From contig JBMHDN010000009.1 of NCBI GenBank assembly GCA_049889355.1, positions 1 to 64,000 of the forward strand: 64,000 nucleotides of DNA, written 5' to 3'. Positions within the stretch are counted from its first letter, which is position 1. The number at the start of each line of letters is the position of its first letter. Origin of the DNA: JBMHDN01 sp049889355 (GTDB lineage Bacteria > Pseudomonadota > Alphaproteobacteria > Puniceispirillales > Puniceispirillaceae). The notes beneath the pieces were generated by a model. The model did not search any database. It was not told where the DNA came from and saw only the letters and a program-made list of their open reading frames with translations. The position numbers were made by a program, and so were the translations under genes. Shown here piece by piece: positions 51,834 through 59,984 of this stretch.

Positions 51834-51861
51834 GGCAACAGGGCAGGGCTGCGCTGTTGCC
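51834..51861 (+). terminator. Intercistronic stem-loop after the second dctP
   Basis: GGCAACAG (51834-51841) pairs with CTGTTGCC (51854-51861) around a 12-base loop, followed by GGTGTTTTT. It is likely to attenuate transcription into dctQM. Confidence 0.8.
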
Positions 51862-51896
51862 GGTGTTTTTCAGCAGATGAATATAAAGAGGTGGGC

Positions 51897-52544
51897 ATGT
51901 CCTCTGCGGCAGTACATAGCGATGGGTCTTGGCTGAGCTGGTGTGATCAAACACTGCTGAAACTGGAATCAAAGCTGAATCTGTCAGCTGGTATCATTGT
52001 CCTTTTCATTGTCTTATTTTCAGTGATTAATATTGTTGGGCGCGGCCTGTTTAATCAGCCTTTTAACGCCTATTTCGATTTGATGGGGCAATCTGTACCG
52101 CTGATTGCTTTTTTGGGCTTGTCCTATTGCCAGCGTAGCGGCGGGCATATCCGGATGGATCTGGCGATTGGTCGGCTCAAAGGACGCAGCCTCTGGCTGG
52201 TCGAAGCCATTACTAGCCTGCTGACTTTCCTCGTTATAGTCGCGCTCTCTTATGGTGCCTGGCTGCATGCTCAGCGCTCGATTAAGCTGGGCGATTCAAC
52301 CGAAGATATCGGTCTGATTATCTGGCCTTTTAAGCTGATGCTGGTTGTGATGTTTGTGGTGCTGTTGCTCCGGCTTTTGATCCAGCTTATGGGATATGCA
52401 CGCCTTATTCTTAACGCTGATGCGACCCCTATTGCTGTGCCCGTCCCAGAAGATGTGGCCCAGCAAGCTTTGAGAGAAGCAGAACAATTGCCAGCAGGGC
52501 ACGCGAAAGATGCCGGCAGCGATGATAAAGGAGCTGCATCATGA
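51897..52544 (+). CDS. dctQ: TRAP transporter small membrane subunit (second system)
   Basis: This 215-residue membrane protein has four helices: LSAGIIVLFIVLFSVINIVGRG, DLMGQSVPLIAFLGLSYCQRSGGHIRMDL, SLLTFLVIVALSYGAW and a last one near LMLVVMFVVLLLRLL. The QRSGGHIRMDL block is the DctQ hallmark. A charged tail of about 45 residues follows. The ATG at 51897 is chosen with AAGAGGTGGG upstream; a GTG at 51891 is an alternative. It overlaps dctM by four bases. Confidence 0.9.
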   Translation: MSSAAVHSDGSWLSWCDQTLLKLESKLNLSAGIIVLFIVLFSVINIVGRGLFNQPFNAYFDLMGQSVPLIAFLGLSYCQRSGGHIRMDLAIGRLKGRSLWLVEAITSLLTFLVIVALSYGAWLHAQRSIKLGDSTEDIGLIIWPFKLMLVVMFVVLLLRLLIQLMGYARLILNADATPIAVPVPEDVAQQALREAEQLPAGHAKDAGSDDKGAAS

Positions 52545-53920
52545 GTGCGATTGATGTGGTGCTCTTACTGGTTGGCGTTCTGCTTATACTTGTGTTTTTA
52601 GGGTTTCGGGTGGCTTTTGCCGCAGCTCTTGTCGGGCTGATTGGCCTATGGGTGCATTTTGGTATTTTCAAAGATAAAGGGATGGTTGATGGCTTTATGC
52701 GGGCGGTGCAAATCGCCGGTCTCACCCCGCATTCGAAATTATCCAGCCAGACCTTAGGGCTTATCCCGACCTTTATCATTATCGGTTTTTTGGCCTATTA
52801 TGCTGGCCTCACTAAGGCATTATTTGAAGCAGCCAAACGCTGGCTTGGCTGGCTGCCTGGCGGGCTTGGCCTGTCGACTATTTTTGCCACAGCTGGTTTT
52901 GCCGCGGTATCAGGGGCTAGCCTTGCCACCTCTGCTGTCTTTGCGCGCATTGCGATTCCTGAAATGCTCAAGCTTGGCTATGATAAGCGTTTTGCAGGTG
53001 GTGTGGTGGCCGCAGGCGGCACGCTGGCTTCGCTGATCCCGCCTTCTGCCTTGTTGGTGGTCTATGCCATTATCACCGAAACATCTGTCGGACTGCTCTT
53101 GCTGGCAGGCTTTATCCCAGGGGTGGTTTCTGCCTTGATCTATGGCGCACTGATCATTGGCATGGCTAAAGCACGCCCTCAACTGGGTCCGGTGGTGACC
53201 GGCTTTAGCTGGCGTGAGCGTTTTGAGGTACTGCCAGGCACGTTGCCAATATTATTTGTGGTCGCGGTCATTATCGGTTCGATTTCGACAGGCTGGGCCA
53301 CCCCGACCGAGGCTGGTGCATTGGGCGCTTTTGTGGTGCTGGTGGTTGCCCTTATCCAAGGTATGAAAATGCCTGATTTGAAACAGGCCTTAATGGAAGC
53401 AGCCAAACTATCAGCGATGATTTTTGCGATGATTTGGGGTGTTTTGATTTTTGTGCGCTATCTGGGCTTTGCCCGTGTGCCAAGCTTTTTGGAAAATTGG
53501 ATCACGTCGCTTGATCAGCCGGCGATGGTTGTCTTGCTCGCTATTTTACTGATTTATGTGGTGCTCGGCATGTTCATGGATGCGATTGGCATGATGATCC
53601 TCACCCTGCCGATTACCTTTCCGGTTGTGATGGCGATCAATGGCGGTGAGGATGTGTCAGCCGCGATGTCTGCCTTTGGCATGTCAGGTGAACATACCGC
53701 TATCTGGTTCGGGATATTGGTGGTGAAAATGGCTGAGTTATGCCTGATTACCCCACCTATTGGATTGAATTGTTTTGTGGTGGCCGGGGTGCGCCCTGAA
53801 CTTAGCGTTCAAGATGTGTTCAGAGGTGCCTCGCCCTTCTTTATCGCAGATGTAGCAACCATCATTGTGTTGATTGCCTTTCCGGATATCATCTTGTTTT
53901 TGCCGCGCTTGTTGGGTTAA
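52541..53920 (+). CDS. dctM: TRAP transporter large permease subunit (second system)
   Basis: This 459-residue DctM-family channel has IPTFIIIGFLAYYAGLTKALFEAAKRW, AAVSGASLATSAVFARIAIPEM and GGTLASLIPPSALLVVYAIITE in the first half, and the ITPPIGLNCFVVAGV loop near the end. It is followed by an enolase-superfamily gene after 30 bp, so transporter and enzyme should be one unit. Confidence 0.93.
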   Translation: MSAIDVVLLLVGVLLILVFLGFRVAFAAALVGLIGLWVHFGIFKDKGMVDGFMRAVQIAGLTPHSKLSSQTLGLIPTFIIIGFLAYYAGLTKALFEAAKRWLGWLPGGLGLSTIFATAGFAAVSGASLATSAVFARIAIPEMLKLGYDKRFAGGVVAAGGTLASLIPPSALLVVYAIITETSVGLLLLAGFIPGVVSALIYGALIIGMAKARPQLGPVVTGFSWRERFEVLPGTLPILFVVAVIIGSISTGWATPTEAGALGAFVVLVVALIQGMKMPDLKQALMEAAKLSAMIFAMIWGVLIFVRYLGFARVPSFLENWITSLDQPAMVVLLAILLIYVVLGMFMDAIGMMILTLPITFPVVMAINGGEDVSAAMSAFGMSGEHTAIWFGILVVKMAELCLITPPIGLNCFVVAGVRPELSVQDVFRGASPFFIADVATIIVLIAFPDIILFLPRLLG

Positions 53921-53950
53921 GCCATCGATAGTTGAAAGGGAGCTGGGCCT

Positions 53951-55072
53951 GTGCAGATCGATAAAATTGACCTTTATACAGTGGAATTGCCCTATGCAGG
54001 CGGCGTGTATCATCTCTCAGGCGGGCGCAGCTATACCAGCTTTACCGCGCATCTGATATCAATGCATACGGCCTGCGGCCTAACCGGCTGGGGCGAGAGC
54101 ACACCTTTCGGGTCTGATTATATTGCCGCGCATCCGGCGGGTATTGTGGCGGCGATTTCTGAAATCGCCCCGCATCTGCTCGGACAAGATCCGCGCTTGT
54201 CAGACCAGCTGATGGACCAGATGGATTGTGTCCTTACCGGCCATCTTTCTGCCAAAGCCGCTTTGGATATCGCGGCCTGGGATCTGTTTGGCAAGGCAAC
54301 AGGCATGGCTTGTTGCGATTTGCTGGGCGGACGGCGCACACCTCATTTGCCGTTGATTTCCTCTATCCCGACAGACACGCCTGAGCAGATGCGTGCCAAT
54401 ATCGCTGCCCATCGTGCCAAAGGCTATAAAGGGCATTCGCTGAAAGTCGGCGCGCTGCAATCAGAAGGTGGGCCGGCCTTGGATGCCGCCCGGCTCAGGG
54501 CTTGTGTGGCCGATAGAGAATATGGCGAGCTCTATCTGGCAGATGCCAATGGCGGGATGTCTGTTGAGTCTGCGTTGAGATTTTTGAAACTGGTTTCTGA
54601 TATTGATTTCATTTTTGAAGCACCAGTGGCCAGCTGGCGCGAGACCCTGTCTTTGCGGGCGCGCACCAACCAAAGCCTGATACTCGATGAGTTGGCCCAG
54701 TCAGATGAAGATATCGCTTTTATTTTATCTGAAAATGCAGCAGATGGGTTTGGTCTGAAAATCACCAAAAATGGCGGGCTGACTCATGCGCGTCGGCAAC
54801 GCGATATGGCGATAGCAGGTGGGCTGAGCCTATCGGTGCAGGATACCGTTGGCTCAACCCTATCTTTTGCGGCTATTTTGCATATGGGTCATAGCGTGCC
54901 TGCTTCGCTCTTGCGCTGTGTTTTGGATGTGCGCGATATGGTTACGCGCCCGCTTGGTGTCTTCCCGGCTGTACAAAGCACTGATGGCTGGCAAGCCCCT
55001 GATCTGCCAGGCTTGGGCGTTGAGGTGGATGTGCAAAACCTGCCAGCCCCGATCGCCAGCTGGTCTGCCTAA
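53951..55072 (+). CDS. Enolase-superfamily enzyme (mandelate racemase/muconate lactonizing type)
   Basis: This 373-residue enzyme has an N-terminal capping domain and a barrel. The acid-base and metal residues are present: Lys165 (GHSLKVG), Asp198 (LADANGG), Glu223 (FIFEAPV), Asp246 (LILDELAQ) and Lys270 (GFGLKITKNGG). The DANGG and KITKNGG forms are common in hydroxyproline-betaine epimerases and cis-3-hydroxyproline dehydratases. The start is GTG with GGGAG some ten bases upstream. Co-location with a TRAP importer suggests that it works on the imported compound, perhaps a proline or betaine derivative. This is inference from motif style; other racemases or dehydratases are possible. Confidence 0.87.
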   Translation: MQIDKIDLYTVELPYAGGVYHLSGGRSYTSFTAHLISMHTACGLTGWGESTPFGSDYIAAHPAGIVAAISEIAPHLLGQDPRLSDQLMDQMDCVLTGHLSAKAALDIAAWDLFGKATGMACCDLLGGRRTPHLPLISSIPTDTPEQMRANIAAHRAKGYKGHSLKVGALQSEGGPALDAARLRACVADREYGELYLADANGGMSVESALRFLKLVSDIDFIFEAPVASWRETLSLRARTNQSLILDELAQSDEDIAFILSENAADGFGLKITKNGGLTHARRQRDMAIAGGLSLSVQDTVGSTLSFAAILHMGHSVPASLLRCVLDVRDMVTRPLGVFPAVQSTDGWQAPDLPGLGVEVDVQNLPAPIASWSA

Positions 55073-55082
55073 CAGGCCCTAA

Positions 55083-56765
55083 TCAGCGCCAAAAGCGGCT
55101 GCAGATATCCGCTAGCATAGAGGGTGTATCAGCATCTTTTAATACCGCATCATCTAAGACAGGTATGCTCTGAAGCGCATCTGGATATTGCTCGAAAAGC
55201 GGTTTGCCGCCCTGGTCACCTTTCATTTTGGACAATTCAGCAAAAAAGCTGCGCCCCCAGATGACGGGATGGCCTTGCTGACCGTCAAAAGTCGGGCAGG
55301 TGATCCGGCTGCTGCGCTTTTGCTGGGTCTGTTCAGGGCCAGCCTCATGGGCGGTCAGCAGCTGATTGATAAGCGCATCAGAGATCAATGGCATATCGCC
55401 TAACATCACCATCAGATCAGTATATTTATCATCTATGGCGGCAAGACCAGCCCGCAGCGAGGTGCTCTGCCCCAACCGGTAATCAGGATTGAAAATCAGC
55501 CGGACAGGCAGGCCATCTAATGCTGCTGAGATTTGTTCAGCCTGATGACCGACAACCACATAGAGCGTGTCTAAATCGCTGGCCAGCATGGTTTCTGCAA
55601 TCTGGCGCACCATCGGCTTGCCGCCCATATCCGCCAGTAATTTATTCACTATTTCATCTGATAAGGCATTTGAATTACTTTCAAGATGGCTGGTAGCCAT
55701 GCGGGTGGATCGCCCTGCTGCCAGCAACAAGCCGGCACAACTCATTCCTGCTTCATCACCATGGGTTAGCAAGCGCGGCATCGGGCGCGAGATAATCTCC
55801 ATTAACAAGCCGCCAGCGGCCATCTCAGCCAGTTCGCTATCGCTCAGTTCTATGCCTGCCAGATGGAGCTGTAATACCCAATCCAGCCCGTTTAATTTTG
55901 GTGATCTGGCACAGCCTGGTAGGCCGATAACCAGCTTGTCATTTAATTGTGCCAGCAGCAGCAAATTGCCTGGATCGACCGGCAGGCCGAAATGCAGGAT
56001 GCGCCCGCCAGCCTGTTCAATAGCGGCAGGGATGATATCGCTGCGGTCAGTAATTGCGCTTGCCCCAGCAATCAAGATGATGTCCTGGCTATCCTTGCTC
56101 AGTTTGATCAGCTGTGCGGCTAGCGGGTCACAGGCATGATCAATCTCATAGCTTGCTCCGAGCTTGCAGCCCAGCATCGCCAGCCTTTTTTCGGTAACTT
56201 TTTTGGTGTTTTCAAACAGCCTGTCTGGCTGGCGCGGCAGGCGTGTTTGTACCAGACAGCTGGTGCGTGTTGTGATCGGGTGAAACTGCCAAAAGGATCT
56301 GTCTGACAATATGCGGATAATCTCAGCCACAGATGTATTGGTGACATAAAAGGGGATGATTTTGATGGTCGCCAGCATATCACCTTCTGCCAGCAGCTGA
56401 TTATGAGCCACCAGCGAGATGGTGATCGCCTCATCCACCATATTCAAGGCTGTCAGCAAATCCCTGTCATAGCGCAGGATACCCAGCTTATCTGCGTGGA
56501 TGTTCACCCGTCCTGTTGCGGCTGTACCGCAGGTCACATTCGTCATTTTGAGTGCAGCGGCAATCGCCGCCGCTGCTTCATTTTCGGTAATATCCCCATC
56601 CTCAGCCAGTGCGATACGCACCTTATCAACACCTGCTTCTCTCAGTCTTTCAATATCCGCCTTGCTGAGATGACGCCCTTTGGGGATGCGGCCCTGTGGC
56701 AGGGTGTGGCTATGGGCCAACAGCCCATTTTGGGCTTGATCAATCGGGATTTCGATCAGCTTCAT
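55083..56765 (-). CDS. Fusion of MoeA-like molybdopterin-binding and MobA-like nucleotidyltransferase domains
   Basis: This 560-residue two-domain protein acts in molybdenum-cofactor maturation. The N-terminal part (about 1-330) has MoeA-like fragments and a molybdopterin-binding (MoCF) region at about 230-297, with AGASAITDRSDIIPAAI and GLPGCARSPKLNG. The C-terminal part (about 342-560) is a nucleotidyltransferase with LLAAGRSTRM at 348-356 and MLGDMPLISDALI further on, similar to MocA/MobA that adds CMP or GMP to the cofactor. Such fusions accompany xanthine-dehydrogenase and CO-dehydrogenase-type enzymes. It lies one base after XdhC and near Cox-like genes. Confidence 0.85.
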   Translation of the reverse strand: MKLIEIPIDQAQNGLLAHSHTLPQGRIPKGRHLSKADIERLREAGVDKVRIALAEDGDITENEAAAAIAAALKMTNVTCGTAATGRVNIHADKLGILRYDRDLLTALNMVDEAITISLVAHNQLLAEGDMLATIKIIPFYVTNTSVAEIIRILSDRSFWQFHPITTRTSCLVQTRLPRQPDRLFENTKKVTEKRLAMLGCKLGASYEIDHACDPLAAQLIKLSKDSQDIILIAGASAITDRSDIIPAAIEQAGGRILHFGLPVDPGNLLLLAQLNDKLVIGLPGCARSPKLNGLDWVLQLHLAGIELSDSELAEMAAGGLLMEIISRPMPRLLTHGDEAGMSCAGLLLAAGRSTRMATSHLESNSNALSDEIVNKLLADMGGKPMVRQIAETMLASDLDTLYVVVGHQAEQISAALDGLPVRLIFNPDYRLGQSTSLRAGLAAIDDKYTDLMVMLGDMPLISDALINQLLTAHEAGPEQTQQKRSSRITCPTFDGQQGHPVIWGRSFFAELSKMKGDQGGKPLFEQYPDALQSIPVLDDAVLKDADTPSMLADICSRFWR

Positions 56766-56766
56766 A

Positions 56767-57780
56767 TCACACCTTTAGCGCCTTTCGGTGCGCAGCAATC
56801 AGATCAGCCAAAATCGAGACCGCGATTTCAGACGGGGTGGCTGCCCCGATATCAAGGCCAGCCGGCCCTTTTATCTGTGCCAACCTCTCTTGGCTGAAGC
56901 CGGCTTCTTTCAGACGTTCCAGACGCTTTGCATGGGTGCGTGTGCTGCCAAGACAAGCGATATGGAAAACCGGCCTGCCAAGCGCTGCATGCAAGGCGCG
57001 ATCATCTATTTTCGGATCATGGGTGAGAGTCACAATAGCGCTGTTTTTATCCAGATTGGCGGCGTCTAACACCTCGTCTGGCCAACCACAACTCAGCGCA
57101 ATATCACCAAAACGGCTTTCACTGGCAAAGGTAGCGCGTGGATCAATGACGCGCACATCAAAACCTGTTTGGCGGGCCATCGGGGCCAGATGCTGGCTGA
57201 TATGTCCAGCGCCAATAATAAACAGCCGAGGCTGGGCAGACAGGCTAAAGGTAAAGCTGGTTTCATCCGCGCTCAGTTTGTTTTGCATCTCTGCTGGCGG
57301 TGTTTGGTTTAGCAGGCACACTTTAGACGCGCTGAGATCACATATCAGATTTAAGTCCGCGCGGCTGGTGAGCGCTGCTTTTATATGTGCCATCACGCCG
57401 TCTTCCAGCACTGAGGATGCGCACACAAAAACAGAAATCTGCCCACCGCATGAGAGGCCAACTTCCCAGGCTGTTTCATCAGCAACGCCGAAATCCAGCC
57501 GTGTCGCAGATTGCCTTTCCATCATCTTCATGCTGGCCTCAATGACCGCGCCTTCGACACAGCCGCCTGAGACGGAGCCTGCAATTTCGCCATCTTGCTT
57601 GATCAGCATAACTGCACCAGCTTGACGCGGAGACGAGCCCCAGGTGCGGATAACAATCGCCAGCGCAAATGCGGCGCCTTGTTCATGCCAGTCGGCTGCC
57701 TTTAGCAATAGCCGGTCATCTGCGTCTTGCATATCATCCCCGCTCTTATGATCCCCGCTCTTATGATCCCTGGTGGTCAT
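56767..57780 (-). CDS. xdhC: XdhC/CoxI-family molybdenum-cofactor insertion factor
   Basis: This 337-residue protein binds the molybdenum cofactor and helps insert the sulfurated form into xanthine-dehydrogenase-family enzymes. The N-terminal XdhC domain includes VIRTWGSSPRQAGAVMLI, SVSGGCVEGAVI and GLSCGGQISVFV. A C-terminal NAD-binding-like domain has FIIGAGHISQHLAPMARQTGFDVRVIDPR and IVTLTHDPKIDDRAL. The start has AAGGA ten bases away; a second ATG 48 bases in follows GGGGAT and would skip a five-residue duplication (DHKSGDHKSG). It is divergent from the Cox-like genes that should be its client. Confidence 0.9.
   Translation of the reverse strand: MTTRDHKSGDHKSGDDMQDADDRLLLKAADWHEQGAAFALAIVIRTWGSSPRQAGAVMLIKQDGEIAGSVSGGCVEGAVIEASMKMMERQSATRLDFGVADETAWEVGLSCGGQISVFVCASSVLEDGVMAHIKAALTSRADLNLICDLSASKVCLLNQTPPAEMQNKLSADETSFTFSLSAQPRLFIIGAGHISQHLAPMARQTGFDVRVIDPRATFASESRFGDIALSCGWPDEVLDAANLDKNSAIVTLTHDPKIDDRALHAALGRPVFHIACLGSTRTHAKRLERLKEAGFSQERLAQIKGPAGLDIGAATPSEIAVSILADLIAAHRKALKV
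57736..57765. repeat. 15-bp tandem duplication in the 5' end of xdhC
   Basis: ATCCCCGCTCTTATG occurs twice in tandem with a short partial third copy. It keeps frame and encodes DHKSGDHKSGD near the N-terminus of XdhC, before the conserved domain. It looks like a recent slippage product. Confidence 0.85.
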
Positions 57781-58004
57781 TTAATGACGTCCTTTGGAAA
57801 AGAAGCTTGTTTTTCATGTTGTTTCTATCAATTTGAAGATAGTATGTTTATAGGCCAAGGGATAGGTCAGCCTATGATTTATCAGGCGAAACAGATTTCA
57901 AGATGATTTTGGCGAGGATAGGTCGCTTTTTAGCATGCGTGACAGAGTTGGTTTTGAGAGATCCAGCTCATCTATATATCCAGCCACGAACAAAGAGACA
58001 GAAG

Positions 58005-58478
58005 ATGCAAAAAATCACCTTAAATGTGAATGGCAAACAGGTTTCCTGCGAGATTGAAGACAATACGCTGTTGGTTGATATGTTGCGTGAAGGGTTGGCG
58101 CTGACCGGTACCCATGTCGGCTGTGATACCAGCCAATGTGGGGCGTGTGTGGTGCATGTGAACGGTCAGTCTTTGAAAAGCTGTACCATTCTGGCTGCCC
58201 AGCTGGAGGGCGCGGAGGTGGTTACAATCGAAGGGATTGGTACAGCAGACAACCCCCATCCTATGCAACAGGCTTTCCATGAAAATCACGGTCTGCAATG
58301 CGGCTATTGCACCCCTGGTATGATCATGAGTGCGATTGATCTGGTGAATAACTCAGACAGCTTGAGTGATGCAGATATTCGTGAAGGGCTGGAAGGTAAT
58401 ATTTGCCGCTGTACCGGCTATCATAACATCATCAAATCGGTTCAGGCTGGCGCTGCAGTGATGCAGAAAAACAGTTAA
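58005..58478 (+). CDS. coxS: Molybdenum hydroxylase [2Fe-2S] subunit (CoxS-like)
   Basis: This 157-residue small subunit is of the CO-dehydrogenase/xanthine-dehydrogenase family. The start at 58005 (MQKITLNVNG) is chosen because the ferredoxin fold begins there; an in-frame ATG at 57903 adds 34 unrelated residues. The first cluster is bound by GCDTSQCGACVVHV plus a later Cys in LKSC, the second by CGYCTPGM and NICRCTGY. It passes electrons from the molybdenum centre to FAD. No large molybdenum subunit is encoded beside it. Confidence 0.92.
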   Translation: MQKITLNVNGKQVSCEIEDNTLLVDMLREGLALTGTHVGCDTSQCGACVVHVNGQSLKSCTILAAQLEGAEVVTIEGIGTADNPHPMQQAFHENHGLQCGYCTPGMIMSAIDLVNNSDSLSDADIREGLEGNICRCTGYHNIIKSVQAGAAVMQKNS

Positions 58479-58520
58479 CCGTGTTTTGGACTCAACTGGT
58501 TTTATTGGAGCACGCAAGAT

Positions 58521-59321
58521 ATGTATGCAACCCGTTATCTGAAAGTTGCCTCGCTTGAGGCTGCACAGGCGGCTTTATCACAAGGTGATGATCCAAAACT
58601 TCTGGCAGGCGGCATGACTTTATTGCCGACCTTAAAACAGCGGCTGGCGGCACCAGATTTGCTGATTGATCTGGCCGCCTGTGATTTGAGCTATATCACC
58701 GATCAAGGCGATAGCTTGCGCATCGGGGCGATGACCACCCATGCAGATGTAGCCAGCTCGGATTTGGTGCAACAGGCCATTCCAGCATTGGCTGAATTGG
58801 CAGGCGGTATTGGTGATCGCCAGGTGCGCAATCGTGGGACAATTGGCGGCTCGCTGGCCAATAATGATCCGGCTGCTTGTTATCCAGCGGCAATTCTGGG
58901 GCTGGGCGGGGTTGTCCATACCAACCAGCGCGATATCGCAGCAGATGATTTTTTTGTCGATATGTTTGAAACTGCCCTTGAAGAAGATGAGATTATCGGT
59001 GCTGTTTCATGTCCAAAGCCACAAAAATCAGCCTATCTGAAATATCCGAACCCAGCTTCACGCTATGCGATGGTAGGTGTCTTTGTGGCTCAATTTGAAC
59101 AGGATGTGCGCCTTGCCATCACCGGGGCAGGTGAAAATGGTGTCTTTCGCTTGCCCGAAATGGAAGCTTTGCTGGCGGCTGAATTTTCAGCTACTGCGCT
59201 GGCAGATCAGCAGGTAAGCGAAGAGGGGTTAATGAGCGATATTCACGCCTCTGCAGATTTCAGGGCGCATGTCATCAGCCAGATGGTCGGCCGTGCCGTT
59301 AATGCTGCACAGATCAGATAG
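58521..59321 (+). CDS. coxM: Molybdenum hydroxylase FAD subunit (CoxM-like)
   Basis: This 266-residue FAD-binding subunit has the first flavin motif LLAGGMTLLPTLKQRL near residue 30 and the second, NRGTIGGSLANNDPAACYPA, near residue 112. It should take electrons from the CoxS-like protein. The order S-M-G with 42- and 47-bp gaps leaves no room for the roughly 800-residue CoxL partner. GGAGCACGCAAG precedes the ATG. Confidence 0.92.
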   Translation: MYATRYLKVASLEAAQAALSQGDDPKLLAGGMTLLPTLKQRLAAPDLLIDLAACDLSYITDQGDSLRIGAMTTHADVASSDLVQQAIPALAELAGGIGDRQVRNRGTIGGSLANNDPAACYPAAILGLGGVVHTNQRDIAADDFFVDMFETALEEDEIIGAVSCPKPQKSAYLKYPNPASRYAMVGVFVAQFEQDVRLAITGAGENGVFRLPEMEALLAAEFSATALADQQVSEEGLMSDIHASADFRAHVISQMVGRAVNAAQIR

Positions 59322-59368
59322 CCTGTTCTGGTTGACTTTATAAGGGTATTTTTTAAGGAGTTATCCAG

Positions 59369-59833
59369 ATGGAAATGCAGGAAAGTCATGAACTCCCTGT
59401 CCCTGTATCTAAGGTATGGGCTGCGCTCAATGATCCGGAAATATTGGCCCGTGCTATTCCAGGTTGCCAGTCTCTGACACAAGATAGCGATACAGAATTA
59501 TCAGCTGTGGTGAAGCTGAAAATCGGACCAGTGTCAGCCACCTTTAAAGGGGCTGTTACCTTAAGTGATCTCAATCCGCCACATGCCTATGTCATAGCCG
59601 GCTCAGGCACCGGCGGTGTCGCAGGTGGGGCCACAGGCTCTGCGGCGGTTCAGCTAGAAGAAATTGATGGTGGGGCAGGGACACGTCTGTCTTATCAGGT
59701 GGATGCCGCGGTCACAGGCAAAATCGCCCAGCTTGGCTCGCGGCTGATTGAGAGCACAGCTAAGAAGCTGGCGACAGCCTTTTTCAAGAATTTCATTGCT
59801 GAGTTAACAGAGCCTGACCCATCAGAAGCCTGA
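59369..59833 (+). CDS. coxG: CoxG/SRPBCC-family protein
   Basis: This 154-residue protein of the CoxG group has a START-like lipid- or ligand-binding fold. It shows VPVSKVWAALNDPEILARAIPGCQSL at the start, VKLKIGPVSATFKGAVTL in the middle and a helical end, LIESTAKKLATAFFKNFIAEL. CoxG proteins help assemble or anchor CO-dehydrogenase-type enzymes at the membrane. GGAGTTATCCAG precedes the ATG. Its stop codon lies inside a 16-bp tandem repeat array, so the last six codons are repeat-derived. Confidence 0.9.
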   Translation: MEMQESHELPVPVSKVWAALNDPEILARAIPGCQSLTQDSDTELSAVVKLKIGPVSATFKGAVTLSDLNPPHAYVIAGSGTGGVAGGATGSAAVQLEEIDGGAGTRLSYQVDAAVTGKIAQLGSRLIESTAKKLATAFFKNFIAELTEPDPSEA

Positions 59834-59859
59834 CCCAGCAGAGGCCTGACCCAGCAGAA
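59812..59859. repeat. Three tandem 16-bp repeats across the coxG stop codon
   Basis: Three contiguous units of GCCTGACCCAGCAGAA, with one or two changes in the first two, begin inside the coxG coding region and continue past its stop. The stop TGA is supplied by the second unit. Confidence 0.88.
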
Positions 59860-59984
59860 GCCTAGATGGTTTTGCTGGCTTGTGAAAATCAGCTTGGCTG
59901 AAAAATAAGGCGGCTCTCTAGTCATCCATTTCAGTGCCCCTTCTCTATAAGAGATAGAGTGGGACAATCTGGGCGAGGATGATT

